From Bedellia somnulentella (lineage: Eukaryota > Arthropoda > Insecta > Lepidoptera > Bedelliidae): DNA of 64,000 bases. Shown here piece after piece: positions 22,793 to 33,744 of the stretch. How positions within the stretch are numbered: the stretch's first letter is position 1; every line of letters begins with the position of its first letter. A model generated the notes under the pieces. It saw nothing but the letters and a program-made list of their open reading frames with translations. It did no database searches and was not told where the DNA came from. The stretch spans positions 1,240,001 to 1,304,000 of the forward strand of contig OY755182.1 of NCBI GenBank assembly GCA_963576735.1. Direction: 5' to 3'. The position numbers were made by a program, and so were the translations under genes.

Positions 22793-23412
22793 TCTACTCA
22801 GGTGGCTAAATGTAACGGTATATTTAATGTACTAGGTCCTATATCACTCTTTCCAGGTATGAAAAATAAACCAAAACTTTCATTCGCCTCTTACATCATT
22901 CACGGGAAGAGGCAGAATAGCCCTATTGTAATCCAACGCCATATTGGAAATTTAACTTTTTAATACTTCTATATAACTTCGGTGAAACAAATAAGAAATT
23001 CCAACTTGTTATATAAAGTCAAGTTAAACTTTCGTAACTTGTCGGCAGCTGACTGGTAGAAGTTGGGAGTTCACCTGCCAAATTTCAATTAAATTTTCTT
23101 CTTGAAACTTACAAACACACCAACTTAGTAACTTTATTGTAAATAGTATATCAGTAGTTATATTTTTTTTATTATTACCTTCCATTTGGGTAGGTTTATT
23201 GATTAAATATTCATTTCTAAGAAGCAAACAGGTTTATCATTAATTTCACTTCACTTACATTCATTAATCTTCTCAAAGAAGATAGATGAATCGGGTTATC
23301 GTTAAGTAAGTATTACACAACATGGTAGAAAGAGAACGGTAGCAAGTAAACGCGTAGTAAGTCTAGACCGTTAGTAAGACTTTTTTTAGCTTATCACTCT
23401 ACACGTTCATTT

Positions 23413-23650
23413 TTGTGTAGAGCCGGCTTAGAATGTCACTACCCTTTTCTATCTACGCGTGTCGTAAGAGGCAACTAAGTATATGGGACATTTTTAAGCG
23501 ATTTTTGGGCGATGTGGTTGGAGACCCATCACCAACGATACTTTATTTCTACCATCTTGTCTCTTATCAACTTCCAAATGTGGCTGAAGAGTTTCTAGCT
23601 CTGAAGCTCTGGCTACCCCTTTTTGGGATTTATGGCCGTGAGTATATTTT
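23413..23650 (+). mobile_element. SINE-A, subfamily B
   Basis: Subfamily B markers: GATACTTTATTTCTACC, CCATCTTGTC, AAATGTGGCTGAAG, GCTCTGAAGCTCTGGC and CCCTTTTTGGGATTTATGG. Tail short. Confidence 0.93.
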
Positions 23651-24301
23651 ATTATGCATGTTCGTTCATTGTCTACCGTTCTTAGTACCATATCCTGCTA
23701 TACCCACTTTAGTTAACCAAACAATAGTTAGTTAAAGCCACAGATTACTGTACGTGACATAGAGATCATCGGAATAAAGCGTTTACTAAGCTCGGTTCAT
23801 CAATTTTATCTGTTGATATATGGTTAGTAGTGTACACCACATGAACTCAGCTCACGTTTCCGTAAATCAATATGAAACCACAAAATCGTGTCGCCAAACG
23901 ACCTGACCGCAGACATATCGAGAGCTCGAGTAATATACGATTCGATTAATCGAGCGAGGACGATGGTAATGATGAATGAAAATTTAATTACGTTTGTTCA
24001 TTTGGAGAAAATCGATGGATATAAATTTACAAGTGAGGATCATAATGTTATGTATATTGTATTTTATAATTGTTAGTCGGTAGTGTTTAAAAATACTCTA
24101 AATTTGAAATGTGACTTTTTGACTTGAGTAGATAACCATAAAGGCTAATTTTCCTGAAACATATAGCATATCACCCTGATTGCAAGTCAGATACAAAACC
24201 GGACGCACTATTTCTGTATGAAGCGGGTTTTCCCATACTCATTAAAAATGAATCAACGATATATTCATTGTAATGAAGCTGTGCGGTTATTTTTACCCTT
24301 T

Positions 24302-26090
24302 ATTATTATTATTTCAGGCATGAATTTTAGTTCCTCGCCTCTCCCATGGCCGAAAATGAAAATATAAATTTTAAATTGGAGAGGCGGTACTCCCCAACAA
24401 AAGCACAGTCGGTCGGGGTCAGGGAGTCAGGTTCAAGAACCGACGGACGATCCGAGCCGTATCGAGCAGCACCGCTTTCTGCATTTGTGCTGGAACCGAC
24501 ACGCCACAGAAATCCAACCGCCTCAAGTTGGTTATTATTATTTGGTGGGCGCTAACCGCCTCAGGTTTCCGCACTTAACCCAGCTACGAGGTGGGCCATT
24601 GTACGTGGGCCGTTTGGCCGTTTAAGTTTCCCAACCTAATTCAGACCAGAATGACAAAAGCTTATCCAGGTCAGCCATTGCCTCTGGTAGCGACTTTTTG
24701 GATCCGATGGTGTTGTTTCGGATATCGGTTACTCCGTTGCATTCCTGGAGCACATGAGTGACCGTTTCGTCAGCCTCCATGCACGCACGGCATAGAGGGC
24801 TATCGGTGATGCCTAGAGTGTGGAAGTGTTTGTTTAGGGCATAGTGCCCTGTGACAACACCCACTAGAGTTCGCAGATTTGGTCTGCTAAGACGTAAGGC
24901 ATATCTGGTCAGATTTTTCTTAAGAGTTGGCATTGCCTCTTTAGACTGTCTGCAGCCAGACGTGCCTTGCCAACACGCATTAGCTAGGGTTTGTGTGCGT
25001 TCCCTTAGCCACGTGCGCAGCTGGTTGAATGGAAGAGGTATTATGGGTTCGGGTCCGTACAGAGACATAGCCGATCCCCCTCTAGCCAGCTCATCAGCCG
25101 CATCGTTGCCTAAGGACCCACTGTGGCCTTTAATCCACTGCAGGATGATATTGTTGTCCTGCGCCACTTCCTCTAAGGCTTGGTGACATTCCAGGATTAG
25201 ACCTGAAGTGTACTCGCTTCGATTGAGAGCTTGCAGGACAGAAGTGCTGTCCGATATGATTTTTATGGTCATTTCTGAGATTTTTCTTGCTTTTATGGCC
25301 TGGGCAGCTTGGATTATTCCAAGACATTCTGCCTGAAAAACAGTGTTATATTGACCCAGGCTTTTTGATATTCTTATATTTAGATCTAGGGAGTGTGTGC
25401 CAGCCCCCGTGCCTTGATTGGTCTTAGACCCATCAGTATACACACGTAACTCCTTTGAGCCAGAGAAGTCTGACTTTTCTTCGTCAAGTATTACCCGATA
25501 GTTATGTTTGGATCTAATAGTTTTGGTGATCCTATCACATGGAGCGGCCAATAGGGGCTGGTCTTTCAACGCTTCCGTGAGAATTTCAGTATGTAGGATT
25601 CTGGAGTCATTGCTTAGGTGTCCTGCTCTCTGTAGCCTTACAGCAGAGATGGCTGCTTCTTGCTGTATGTATAAATACAGTGGGGGGAGATTTAGTAAGG
25701 CTTGTAGTGCGGCTGTAGGCGTAGTGCACATGCAGCCCGTTATTGCTAGACAAGCCTGTCGTTGCATCTTGTCTAATTCATGTTGGGCTGTAACAAGTTT
25801 CGTTCTTGGCCACCAGATCAGAGCTCCGTAGGTTATCACCGGTCTGATGATAGTGGTATAAAGCCAGTGCGTGATTCTCGGTTTGAGTCCCCAGTTCTTG
25901 CCCAAGATTCTTTTACATTGCCACAGGGTGGCGCTAGCTTTTTTTATTACCTTTTCTAAGTGTGGTTTCCAGTTTAGTTTATCATCTAGGGTGATTCCTA
26001 GATATTTCACTGTTTTTGATAAAGTTAGTTGCGTGCCAAACAACTTTGGAGGATCAAACGGCGGTAGTTTCCGTTTGCGAGTAAAGAGAG
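24302..26090 (-). mobile_element. 5'-truncated I-like LINE with RNase H
   Basis: Bounded by the 14-bp target duplication TATTTTTACCCTTT at 24288-24301 and 26091-26104. On the minus strand it starts inside the reverse transcriptase (LFTRKRKLPPF), runs through RNase H, and ends in a 3' UTR with a TAA/AAT-repeat tail. A TAA-repeat tail together with RNase H is the pattern of the I group (established knowledge). It is 1789 bp. Confidence 0.93.
24622..26090 (-). pseudogene. LINE reverse transcriptase C-terminus plus RNase H (5' truncated)
   Basis: Open frame of about 489 residues. Thumb/connection region: KYLGITLDDKLNWKPHL and LYTTIIRPVITYGALIWWPR. RNase H: VYTDGSK (Asp), AECLGIIQAAQ (Glu), IISDSTSVLQAL (Asp) and GNDAADELA, so the catalytic acidic residues are present. 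A Cys/His motif CRACMEADETVTHVLQEC lies near the C-terminus, common in I/R1-group elements. The endonuclease and fingers/palm are missing by 5' truncation, so it is dead in cis. The upstream residues before LFTRK are host sequence. Confidence 0.92.
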
Positions 26091-26155
26091 TATTTTTACC
26101 CTTTCCTGCACGGTACAAAAGTAAAGTCAAAATACAGAGGTACCTCAACAACTAA

Positions 26156-26400
26156 TGCTGTGTAGTGTCGGCTTAGAACAGCACTACCCCATTTCTTCCG
26201 GTGGGTGTACGTAAGAGGCGACTAACGGTATTGGGGCTTTTAAGGGATTTCTGGACGATGAGGCAGGAGACCCATCACCAACAACCTTTACTTTACCATC
26301 TTTTCCCCACTTAACTTTCCAAAAGTGGCTGAGGAATTTCTAATTCCTTAGCTCTGGCTACCTCATCTAGGGATTTATAGCCGTGAGTATATGTATGTAT
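26156..26400 (+). mobile_element. SINE-A with 16-bp target duplication
   Basis: GTACCTCAACAACTAA at 26140-26155 and 26401-26416 flanks a canonical copy (TGCTGTGTAGTGTCGGC start, CCGTGAGTATATGTATG end). Confidence 0.96.
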
Positions 26401-26553
26401 GTACCTCAACAACTAAACATTCGACACTAAAGCCACCCACACAACTTATCAAAGCTGAAAACTCTAATGGATACCTATGTTAATTTGAAAACTTTTAATT
26501 GGATAGTAAAATTTGGAATTATTTAAAACAAATTCCTTTTCATATTTTAACTG

Positions 26554-26799
26554 TCATACATACATACGTATACTCACGGCTATAAATCCCTTAGCGGGGT
26601 AGCCAGAGCTTTGGAATGATAAATTCCTCAGCCACTTTTGGAAGTTGATTGAGGGAAAGATGATAATAATAAACGTTTTTGGTGATGGGTTTCCAACCAC
26701 ATCGCCCAAAAACCACTTAAAAAGCCCCTTAGTCGCCTCTTACGATCACCCACGGGTAGAAATGGGGTAGTGCTATTCTAAGCCGACACTACATGGCAA
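26554..26799 (-). mobile_element. SINE-A with 10-bp target duplication
   Basis: ATTTTAACTG at 26544-26553 and 26800-26809. Canonical body with CTTAGTCGCCTCTTACG. Confidence 0.94.
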
Positions 26800-27089
26800 T
26801 TTTAACTGAAAAGAGTGATATTTAGTGTTTGTAAATATATAGATTGACAAACACATAGACAAACGTTTTCTCAAAAATATTCATTGTTTAAATATATTTT
26901 TTTGTTCCATAAATGTTATAATAAGTGTTTCCTAGCCTGCCCTATTTTATTTGTATTATGTTTACCATGAAAGAAACAATATATTAAAAAAAATCCCCTA
27001 TTTAATTTTTAGAAATTGAATCTAGAAAGAAAAGGTTTTCGATAAACTACAATACATGAAATGAATGGACTTAAGTCTATAGTAAGTCG

Positions 27090-27630
27090 CATTGTTTGAC
27101 ATTCATAGTATTATGTCGTACGGTATTTTATTATGGGGTAAAGCGGCTGATGTTCATAAAGTTTTTGTCTTACAAAAGCGAGCTATCCGATCTATTTACA
27201 TGTTAAGGTCGAGGTATTCGTTGCGCGAAAAATTTAAAGATATTCGCATTTTAGCAGTCCCTTGCCAATACTTATTTGAGAATTTACATACATACATACA
27301 TACATATACTCACGCCATTAGTTCCCATTGGGGTAGGCAGAGACTATTGATCGCCACTTCGCACGATCCTGACAAACCTCTCTAGCTTCGTTTACATCCA
27401 TCAATCTTTTCATACATGCTCTTTTATTATTCATACTTCGGACGCGAGAATTTAATGTATGCCAAAAAGAATAAAGGCCAATTTAGTAAAGTTAGTGATA
27501 GGCATACTGTTAACACTCAAATAAGGAGAAACGGAGACTTAATAAAGTAAGTAACTCCTTTATGGGACTAACTTCATTCTGACATATTGGAATGCCTGTG
27601 GCATCTTTTAAAAAAGCAATTAAGGCGCCG
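27090..27630 (+). pseudogene. LINE reverse transcriptase C-terminal fragment, split by an RTE insertion
   Basis: Plus strand reads FDIHSIMSYGILLWG, VFVLQKRAIRSIYML, ILAVPCQYLFENL; after the insertion (27287-27445) it continues MYAKKNKGQFSKVSDRHTVN then TQIRRNGDLI. This is the C-terminal region of a Jockey/CR1-like reverse transcriptase. Stops appear after about 27545. No catalytic domain remains. Confidence 0.85.
27287..27445 (-). mobile_element. 5'-truncated RTE-type LINE end
   Basis: Left side CATA repeats, ACTCACGCCATTAGTTCCC, then the reverse of the RTE C-terminal coding segment. Target duplication GAGAATTTA at 27278-27286 and 27446-27454; removal restores the reading frame FENL-MYAK of the host LINE fragment. 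Confidence 0.93.
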
Positions 27631-27639
27631 TTGGTTCAG

Positions 27640-27745
27640 CGGAAATTATCACCTCAGGGTGTGCGGCCCCCGCGGGCGCGGGGAAGCGCCTGCGCGCCTT
27701 TCGAGCGGCCGTCTCCTTGACGCGACGCCGCGTGCGCGCGTTTTA
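27640..27745. other. CpG-rich stretch in intron
   Basis: About 100 bp dominated by GCGC/CGCG runs in AT-rich surroundings. No convincing ORF or homology. Could be a remnant of a foreign element's 5' region or an unrecognised regulatory element. Confidence 0.4.
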
Positions 27746-27758
27746 AAAACATACAATA

Positions 27759-27925
27759 GGGTAAGCAATACAGTTATTGTCAACTCGACAGTTTTAGCCA
27801 CTCGCAAATATTTTCTATGGTATGGGTTCGGACATTTGTTTATGATTATTTACATTTTCTTTCTAAAATATTTACGAGTGGTTATATTATAACAGTCAGG
27901 TTGACGAAAACTGTATCGCTTACCC
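27759..27925. mobile_element. 167-bp MITE with long inverted repeats and TA duplication
   Basis: Arms of about 60 bp: GGGTAAGCAATACAGTTATT at the left, and at the right the reverse complement ending ACTGTATCGCTTACCC. The centre contains a CCACTCGCAAATATTTT / AAAATATTTACGAGTGG pair. Flanked by TA on both sides, as in Tc1/mariner elements. No ORF. Confidence 0.85.
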
Positions 27926-28052
27926 TAGGTTATCAATTTCAAAAATAGTTTCTACCATGGCCGTTTACAATATAAAATGTAATGTTTCGATAGATTTGTC
28001 TACTCCTGTCAGTTTATACAAAATTATTACAGTGATAATTTCATAACTTTAG

Positions 28053-28295
28053 CCGTGCCGTGTCGGCTTAGAATAAAACTACCCCATTTCTACCCGTGAT
28101 CGTAAGAGGCGACTAAGGGTATAGGGGCTTTTTAAGTGATTTTTGGGCGATATAGTTGGAGAACCGTCACCAAAATCATATATTATTACCATCTTTTCCC
28201 AAATCAACTTCCAAAAGTGGCTGAGGAATTTCTCATTCCAAAGCTCTGGCTATCCCGTTAAGGGATTTATAGCCGTGAGTATATGTATGTATATA
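28053..28295 (+). mobile_element. SINE-A
   Basis: GCCGTGCCGTGTCGGCTTAG start, GATCGTAAGAGGCGACTAAG, and tail GCCGTGAGTATATGTATG. Moderate divergence. Confidence 0.93.
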
Positions 28296-28449
28296 ATTTT
28301 CAGTTTACACCTGTAACTATTTAATATTATTAATTGAAATTAGGAGTTACTTTAACGGTTTTGTTCTTTTTCCCATTCCTAATAAATTAAACAATAAAAT
28401 ATAAAAATGAGTGCAATCTATTAATTGAATGAATTCTTTTATATTTGCT

Positions 28450-28655
28450 AATGCTAACCGTACGCACGGTCACTCTCACGCCTACATTGACGCGCATCGT
28501 ATACAGTTAGGTCACTCGCACACTAACGGCGCCGCACGCGCGTAAATTGTAAGATCTGTAACACAAGGCGCGCGCGACAAAGGTCCATCCCCTAAAGCAG
28601 CTCGCCGAGCACTGAGCGGGCGGTGGGCGGCGCTCGGGCACGAGTAGGACTGCGA
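28450..28655. other. Second CpG-rich stretch in intron
   Basis: About 200 bp with CACGCGCG, GGCGCGCGCG and GCGGGCGGTGGGCGGCGC. It has the base composition of a promoter or 5' leader, but no TATA or initiator is certain and no ORF is seen. Confidence 0.4.
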
Positions 28656-29560
28656 ATATCGATGTTTTTAACATATTTGTTTTATTGAATTTATTAAAAA
28701 AGAAAACTAATCACCAATTATTATTAGAAATACAAATGCTCAAATTATGATGCAAGTTATATGTAAGTAGGTAAAATAAATAAAATATAAAACCATTTTA
28801 AAGAGTGTAATTAGAGGTATGTTGGCGATTTTTTTCTATTGAGCGAAAATGTATTAATCATGTTTCGAATCGCAAATTTCACAGCAGAAAAGCCTCAAGA
28901 TTTTGATGTATTTTTTTCAAAACCATATTGTTATAAACATACGCATTATAATGTTTCAAAAACTCTGTTCGCTGAACTAACGGCACCTTAAAGCCATGCT
29001 TTTAAAGAAACCTTACTACAGTGTTCAAGAACCAAACGCGCACATGACCGTGTCCGTAAAGCTATAAATCTTCCCTCGTTATTCATAGGAATAATTGTCT
29101 GGTGAGGATTTTTCTTCTCACGTAATGTGATTGGTTTTTTGTGATGGACAATTTATTTTAATTATGTCAAACTAGCGTTTGGTTTGGTCGCATAGAAAAT
29201 CTTTTATAAAGTAAAAACACGTTTATAAACTGAAATTATACAAATCATATTTTGAAAAATGAAAAAATGTGAATGTAAAGAGTTTTTTTGTTGCTTCTTC
29301 TCTTTATGAACACCTTCCGAAGCAACGGATTAATGATAAATTTAAAATTTTGACGTTTCAAAAAATTTAGTATTAAACTTTATTTTTAAAAATAAACTTT
29401 TTGACTTTTGCCTTTTTGACCAAATCGTCGGTGTACATTGTATTTGGCTTACCTATACAGCGTCCGGTACGTGACCGTCACCACAGAACCTTTGATCCTC
29501 ATAACGGCTATTAGTTCTGCGCACAACATACCCTGCCTATTGCCAATTTCCAAAGTTATT

Positions 29561-29740
29561 TGTTTGGTGTAGGGTCGGCTTTGCATCGCACTTACCCATT
29601 ACTCCTGCACACTACTTTTAGGGCTTTTGAGAGATTTTCAGGCGATTTTTTTACAATCCTTTTCCCATTCTATTACCAACTTTTTTTTTTCAGTCTATAT
29701 TCAGGGAGTCTAGCTACCAATTTTTGGGATTAATAGCTGT
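29561..29740 (+). mobile_element. Degenerate SINE-A
   Basis: GTGTAGGGTCGGCTTTGC, then GCGATTTTTTTACAATCC and CTACCAATTTTTGGGAT in the right order. Confidence 0.6.
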
Positions 29741-29884
29741 TATTTATTGAGAGTATAGTTCGATACTGGTTAAATCTATCACGTAAGAACATGTACCATT
29801 ATAACGTTCATACGCTAGTGTATCCCTGCTGCACTGTGCATCTACGTGTATCTACGTGCTGTTAAACTTACTCATGTAACAAGT

Positions 29885-30123
29885 TCGGCTTAGAATAGCA
29901 CTACCCCATTTCTTCCGGTAGGTGTACGTAAGAGGCGACTAACGGTATTGGGGCTTTTTAAGGGATTTTTGGGTGATGCGGTTGGAGACCCATCACCAAC
30001 AACCTTTATTCTATCATCTTTTCCCCACTCAACTTCCAAAAGTGGCTGAGAAATTTCTAATTTCTCAGCTTTGGCTACCCCTTTTAGGGATTTATAGCAG
30101 TGAGTATATGTATCTATGTATGT
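29885..30123 (+). mobile_element. SINE-A with 11-bp target duplication
   Basis: Flanked by ATGTAACAAGT at 29874-29884 and 30124-30134. Starts at TCGGCTTAGAATAGC, missing the first dozen bases. Confidence 0.94.
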
Positions 30124-30222
30124 ATGTAACAAGTGTGCATACGCAGACGTCTTGTCTCGTACATGACTTAGCACTTCATGGTATTCTTCAAAACGTTTCG
30201 CACCCTTCGACAATAACTACAT

Positions 30223-30429
30223 CCATACATACATACAGTCACGGCCATTAATACTAGAAAGGGGTAGCCAGAGCTTCAGAGCTAGAAACTCCTCCGCCAC
30301 ATTTGGAAGTTGATAGGAGAAAAGATGGTAAATAAATATTATTGGTGATGGTGATGGGTCTCCAACTGCATCGCTCTAAAACCACTTACCCTTAATGGTA
30401 ATGACATTCTAAGCCGGGACTACGCGGCA
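30223..30429 (-). mobile_element. SINE-A, subfamily B
   Basis: CATACATACAGTCACGGCC, then CAGAGCTTCAGAGCTAG and AAGTTGATAGG; right end TTCTAAGCCGGGACTACGCG. A duplicated GGTGATGGTGATGG lies inside. Confidence 0.9.
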
Positions 30430-30636
30430 CGCTGACTATAACTGAGGGAGATAAATGAGAAACAAACAAAATTTCTAAACTATTCCTCTTCGCATCAGAA
30501 ACCCCACTCATCTCTCTAATCTACCAAGGTTCCAGTGCATCTAATGTGTATAAAGAAGAGTAATTCAGTGACTCAGTAACGGTATTCGAAGTAGCCGGAG
30601 CAAGCTCGTTAGTGTCTCGACTGCGAGTCACTCTAA

Positions 30637-30644
30637 TGACGTCA
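30637..30644. promoter_or_regulatory. CRE-like palindrome TGACGTCA
   Basis: Perfect 8-bp TGACGTCA in a locally GC-richer patch (30590-30680). Binding by CREB/ATF-type factors is possible but the motif alone proves little. Confidence 0.3.
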
Positions 30645-30963
30645 CTTGTGCTTTACTACCATCTTGTGTGGTGACAACGCTTTTATCGTTGTTGGAGAAT
30701 TGTTTTGGACGGTGTTGTAGTTTTTGTTTAAAGAAAAATTGTAAGAGTTATGTGTTAGAGGTCATTTTTCTTTGTACAGTTCTGAATTTTGTTTTCTTTT
30801 TGTACCTTTTAATGTTTTAGGTTCGTAAAATTCAACATTTTGTATAAGACTATTTTATTATTATTATTATTTTGTAAAAGATGACAAATCATACCCTATT
30901 ATAATAGCCACAACTGTAATAATTGTACCACAATAGATTGTACGAGTAGATATTAATCGTTGC

Positions 30964-31871
30964 TAGGGATAAAACGATACGAATAAATAAAAGTAAATAC
31001 TCGATACCTTTGACAGATACCAAGTATTTTTAGTACTCGATACTTTGAAATTAAGTATCGAGTATGTATCGGTTAAAAGTACTCATATCAGTATATCCCA
31101 AACCAAATTCATTTTAACATTGATTATACAATAAATAAAAGTTTTTGAACGCATCCATTTTTTGTACTACTACTACCTAAGTCTAAAGTAACTTGCGAAG
31201 TAACAGATAATGGTGCTAATATGGTTTCCGCGATAAAAAAATCTCTTGGGGACGCAAAACATTTACCGTGTTTTGCCCATACAATCAAATTGATTGTGGA
31301 TTCTTCGTTAAATAGTACTTCGCCTACAATTAGTAATATTATAAAGTAAGAGACATTGTGAAATGGCTGAAGAACAGTGTTATAGAATCAGACAAATTAA
31401 GAAAAATTCAGATGGATAGTGGAGTATCTGAGGGATGCACAAAAAAAAAATTTCTTGAGTTAAGACACGTTGGAATTCATTATACTACATGGTTGATAGG
31501 TTTTTAGAAATGTCCAAAATTGCTTCACAACAATTACTCGATACTCCAGACGGTCCTGAGTTAGTGAATGAACAGGAAATAGAAATATTAAAACAGTTAG
31601 TACCATTGTTAAAACCATTTGAATTTGTTACACGAGAGTCATCAGTCCAAAATTATGTAACCTTTTCTAAAATCATACCCATGATAAATTGTCTCACATC
31701 GCAGCGAACTAACTTTACATCAACAATAGAATGTATTACACAGTTCAAAAACTATTGGATACGAGTAAGTATCGATACTTTTCAAACGATTCCGAGTAAG
31801 TACCGATAATTGACGTCCGATACAGTATCGAGTAAAAGTATCGATACCTCTATGGTATCGTTTCATCCCTA
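30964..31871 (+). mobile_element. Degraded hAT transposon with TIRs and 8-bp target duplication
   Basis: Target duplication ATCGTTGC at 30956-30963 and 31872-31879. Terminal inverted repeats: TAGGGATAAAACGATAC at the left, and TAGGGATGAAACGATAC when the right end is read in reverse. Many subterminal GTATCGAGTA/ACTCGATAC motifs occur at both ends. Only 908 bp, with remnants of the transposase inside. Confidence 0.95.
31180..31770 (+). pseudogene. hAT transposase remnant
   Basis: In broken frames: ATDNGANMVSAIKKS-like start (VTDNGANMVSAIKK), LPCFAHTIKLIVDSSLN, DIVKWLKNS, then from 31489 FLEMSKIASQQLLDT, LVPLLKPFEFVTRE and YVTFSKIIPMINCL. This is the catalytic-core order of ZBED-like hAT transposases (DNGANM, CFAHT). 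Frameshifts and stops near 31348 and 31480 and the loss of the N-terminus and C-terminal dimerisation region make it inactive. Confidence 0.9.
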
Positions 31872-32104
31872 ATCGTTGCTTGGGTTCGACATAGACGAAA
31901 CTTTGTGTGCGCAAGAGAAAACCTTTTTTTATTAAAAATAAACTATTCCTTTTAATTATCGTATTTCATAAAACATAACCATAAAAACCAGAAAAGAGAA
32001 AACAAAATACATAAATCTATGACGTGTCTACTAATTTACATTAGGTTTTGGTTTTATTAAGTAAAAATTATAAACGAAACTCTAAATATATAATATGAAT
32101 TCAC

Positions 32105-32260
32105 ACTTCATATGTAATAGAAAATGTTGGCCACCGTACATGCACAAGGAAGGAGCTATTCTGAATGCGCTCATTGCTAGTTTGTTTGACAAATTGCAAC
32201 TTGAATTGGCTCACTAACTTTCTGTTTAACTCTCTACTGCACTTGGATCCTGCCCTATAT
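32105..32260 (+). repeat. Unnamed interspersed repeat, copy 1
   Basis: Contains CACCGTACATGCACAAGG, GAGCTATTCTGAATGCGCTC, TTGTTTGACAAATTGC and CTTTCTGTTTAACTCTC. Related, diverged copies lie at 32815-32950 and 33745-33800. No coding or known termini. Confidence 0.6.
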
Positions 32261-32589
32261 ATATCCTTTTATTAAAATGTGCAAAAGGAAGAGGAGAAAC
32301 ACAATTTGTTCTGCAAATTGTGTTAAAATTTATCCTTTTGTTTTTAAATATAATTGATAAATCATAGTTAGATGTGCAGTGTGATGTATGATGTATTCTT
32401 CAAAATATAGAAAATACTATATCATCACGTGAGTCACTTAAATATTTCACGAATTTTAAAACTCTATCTTAGTTAATAACTGACTTTATTAGCATAAAAT
32501 CGAAAAAAGATAAATCAATATAAAAATCACTCAGTTCAGTCTTTTACTGATATAATGCCGTATCATTCAAACATCTTTTATTTACATAC

Positions 32590-32701
32590 ATAAACATAAC
32601 ATAAACGTTCACGCCGAATATCCCCGAAGGGGTTGGCAGAGGTACTAATACTTCTGAACATCAAGTGACTTTGTCACCTGGTATTCAGAGTACCCACGTT
32701 T
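32590..32701 (-). mobile_element. SINE-T 3' fragment
   Basis: TTCACGCCGAATATCCCCG, TTGGCAGAGGTACTAATAC and AGAGTACCCACGTTT; 5' truncated. Confidence 0.88.
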
Positions 32702-32814
32702 CTTTTATTTGTATTTAATATTACGTGTATTGGCCAAAAAATCTGTTTGATAACTAACTCATCAGCCAAAATAATGTGCCAATCCGAAAACAATCACAAC
32801 AGTCTATTTTACTA

Positions 32815-32950
32815 GTAAATCATGGTCACCGTACATCCGCAGGATAACAAGCTATTCTGCAATCTGAATACGCTCATTGGCAGCTTGTTTGACGGATAGC
32901 AATGCAAATTGGTGCGGTAACTTTTGTTACGTTTGCTGTCAGACTAGCCT
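32815..32950 (+). repeat. Unnamed interspersed repeat, copy 2
   Basis: GTCACCGTACATCCGCAGG, AATACGCTCATTGGCAGC, TTGTTTGACGGATAGC and GTAACTTTTGTTACG align with the repeat at 32105-32260. Confidence 0.6.
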
Positions 32951-33109
32951 GACGTTCATTTCGTATTCACTTCTTTACATAGGAAACAGGCACTGATATT
33001 TAAATTGTAAATGGCGGAAAAACATTATTTACTTGTATTGTAAACAGTTATTGTGGTTCTGCTGTCAATTTTAGTAAACAAATGTAAATCGAAGCACATC
33101 CTCTTGTTT

Positions 33110-33290
33110 CGTATTGTTGGTAAAGGACGGCCTCGTAAAACGTTTCTAGACCAGATTGAAAGGATTGAGGGCAAAGTTAAAAGAATAAAAGAGCATGTCT
33201 GACAAGAATAATAAATTTAAGGGAAGCAAAAGAGATTTGTCAAGATCTTTTCCTATCTCAATGGGAATAATGAGCGTAAATATAACTAAG
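33110..33290 (+). pseudogene. Decayed RTE-type LINE C-terminal coding fragment
   Basis: Reads GKGRPRKTFLDQIERI, then in another frame NKRACLTRIINLREAKEICQ. Same C-terminal region as the RTE tails here, with frameshifts. Ends near CTCAATGGGAATAATGAGCG. Confidence 0.75.
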
Positions 33291-33389
33291 TTAGACTTCT
33301 TCTCTCAGAATTCAAGAATCATTTTACCACCGGATCTCTATGGTATTTATGTGATAAAAATAATGTGAACATAGTATCAAGCTGCAAAT

Positions 33390-33519
33390 CAGCAACAACC
33401 TTTATTTAACCATCTTTTCCCCACTCAATTTACCAAAAGTGGCTGAGGTTTTTTTTAATTTCTTAGCTCTGGCTGCCCCTTCTAGGGATTTACTATATAG
33501 CCGTGAGTATATGTATTCA
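33390..33519 (+). mobile_element. 5'-truncated SINE-A with 7-bp duplication
   Basis: TGCAAAT at 33383-33389 and 33520-33526 flanks the 3' half of SINE-A beginning CAGCAACAACCTTTATT. Confidence 0.88.
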
Positions 33520-33744
33520 TGCAAATTAGAATAACTGAAAAACAGTGGTGGAAACAATCTTTAGTAGATATTACAGCATTATATTATAAAAATCGAAATT
33601 GGCAAATAGTTTCAAGTTTATATATATGAAACACTTGTTGTTGATCAAATCTCAATAATATATTGTTTAAACAATAAAACAAATTGGTTTTGGACGTTTC
33701 TTTACTGCAATCTCACCACTTTCATTTGGGTTTGTTTGAAGAAT

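Noticed and set aside
23888..24076. Small ORF (62 codons) at 23.9 kb
   Set aside because: No motif, no splice or promoter context; AT-rich chance ORF.
24851..26155. Plus-strand ORFs over the I-like LINE
   Set aside because: Antisense of the RT/RNase H frame, which carries the recognised motifs.
27587..27892. Host gene encoded by the 101-codon ORF at 27.6-27.9 kb
   Set aside because: It is a chance ORF through a LINE remnant, the CpG-rich patch and a MITE.
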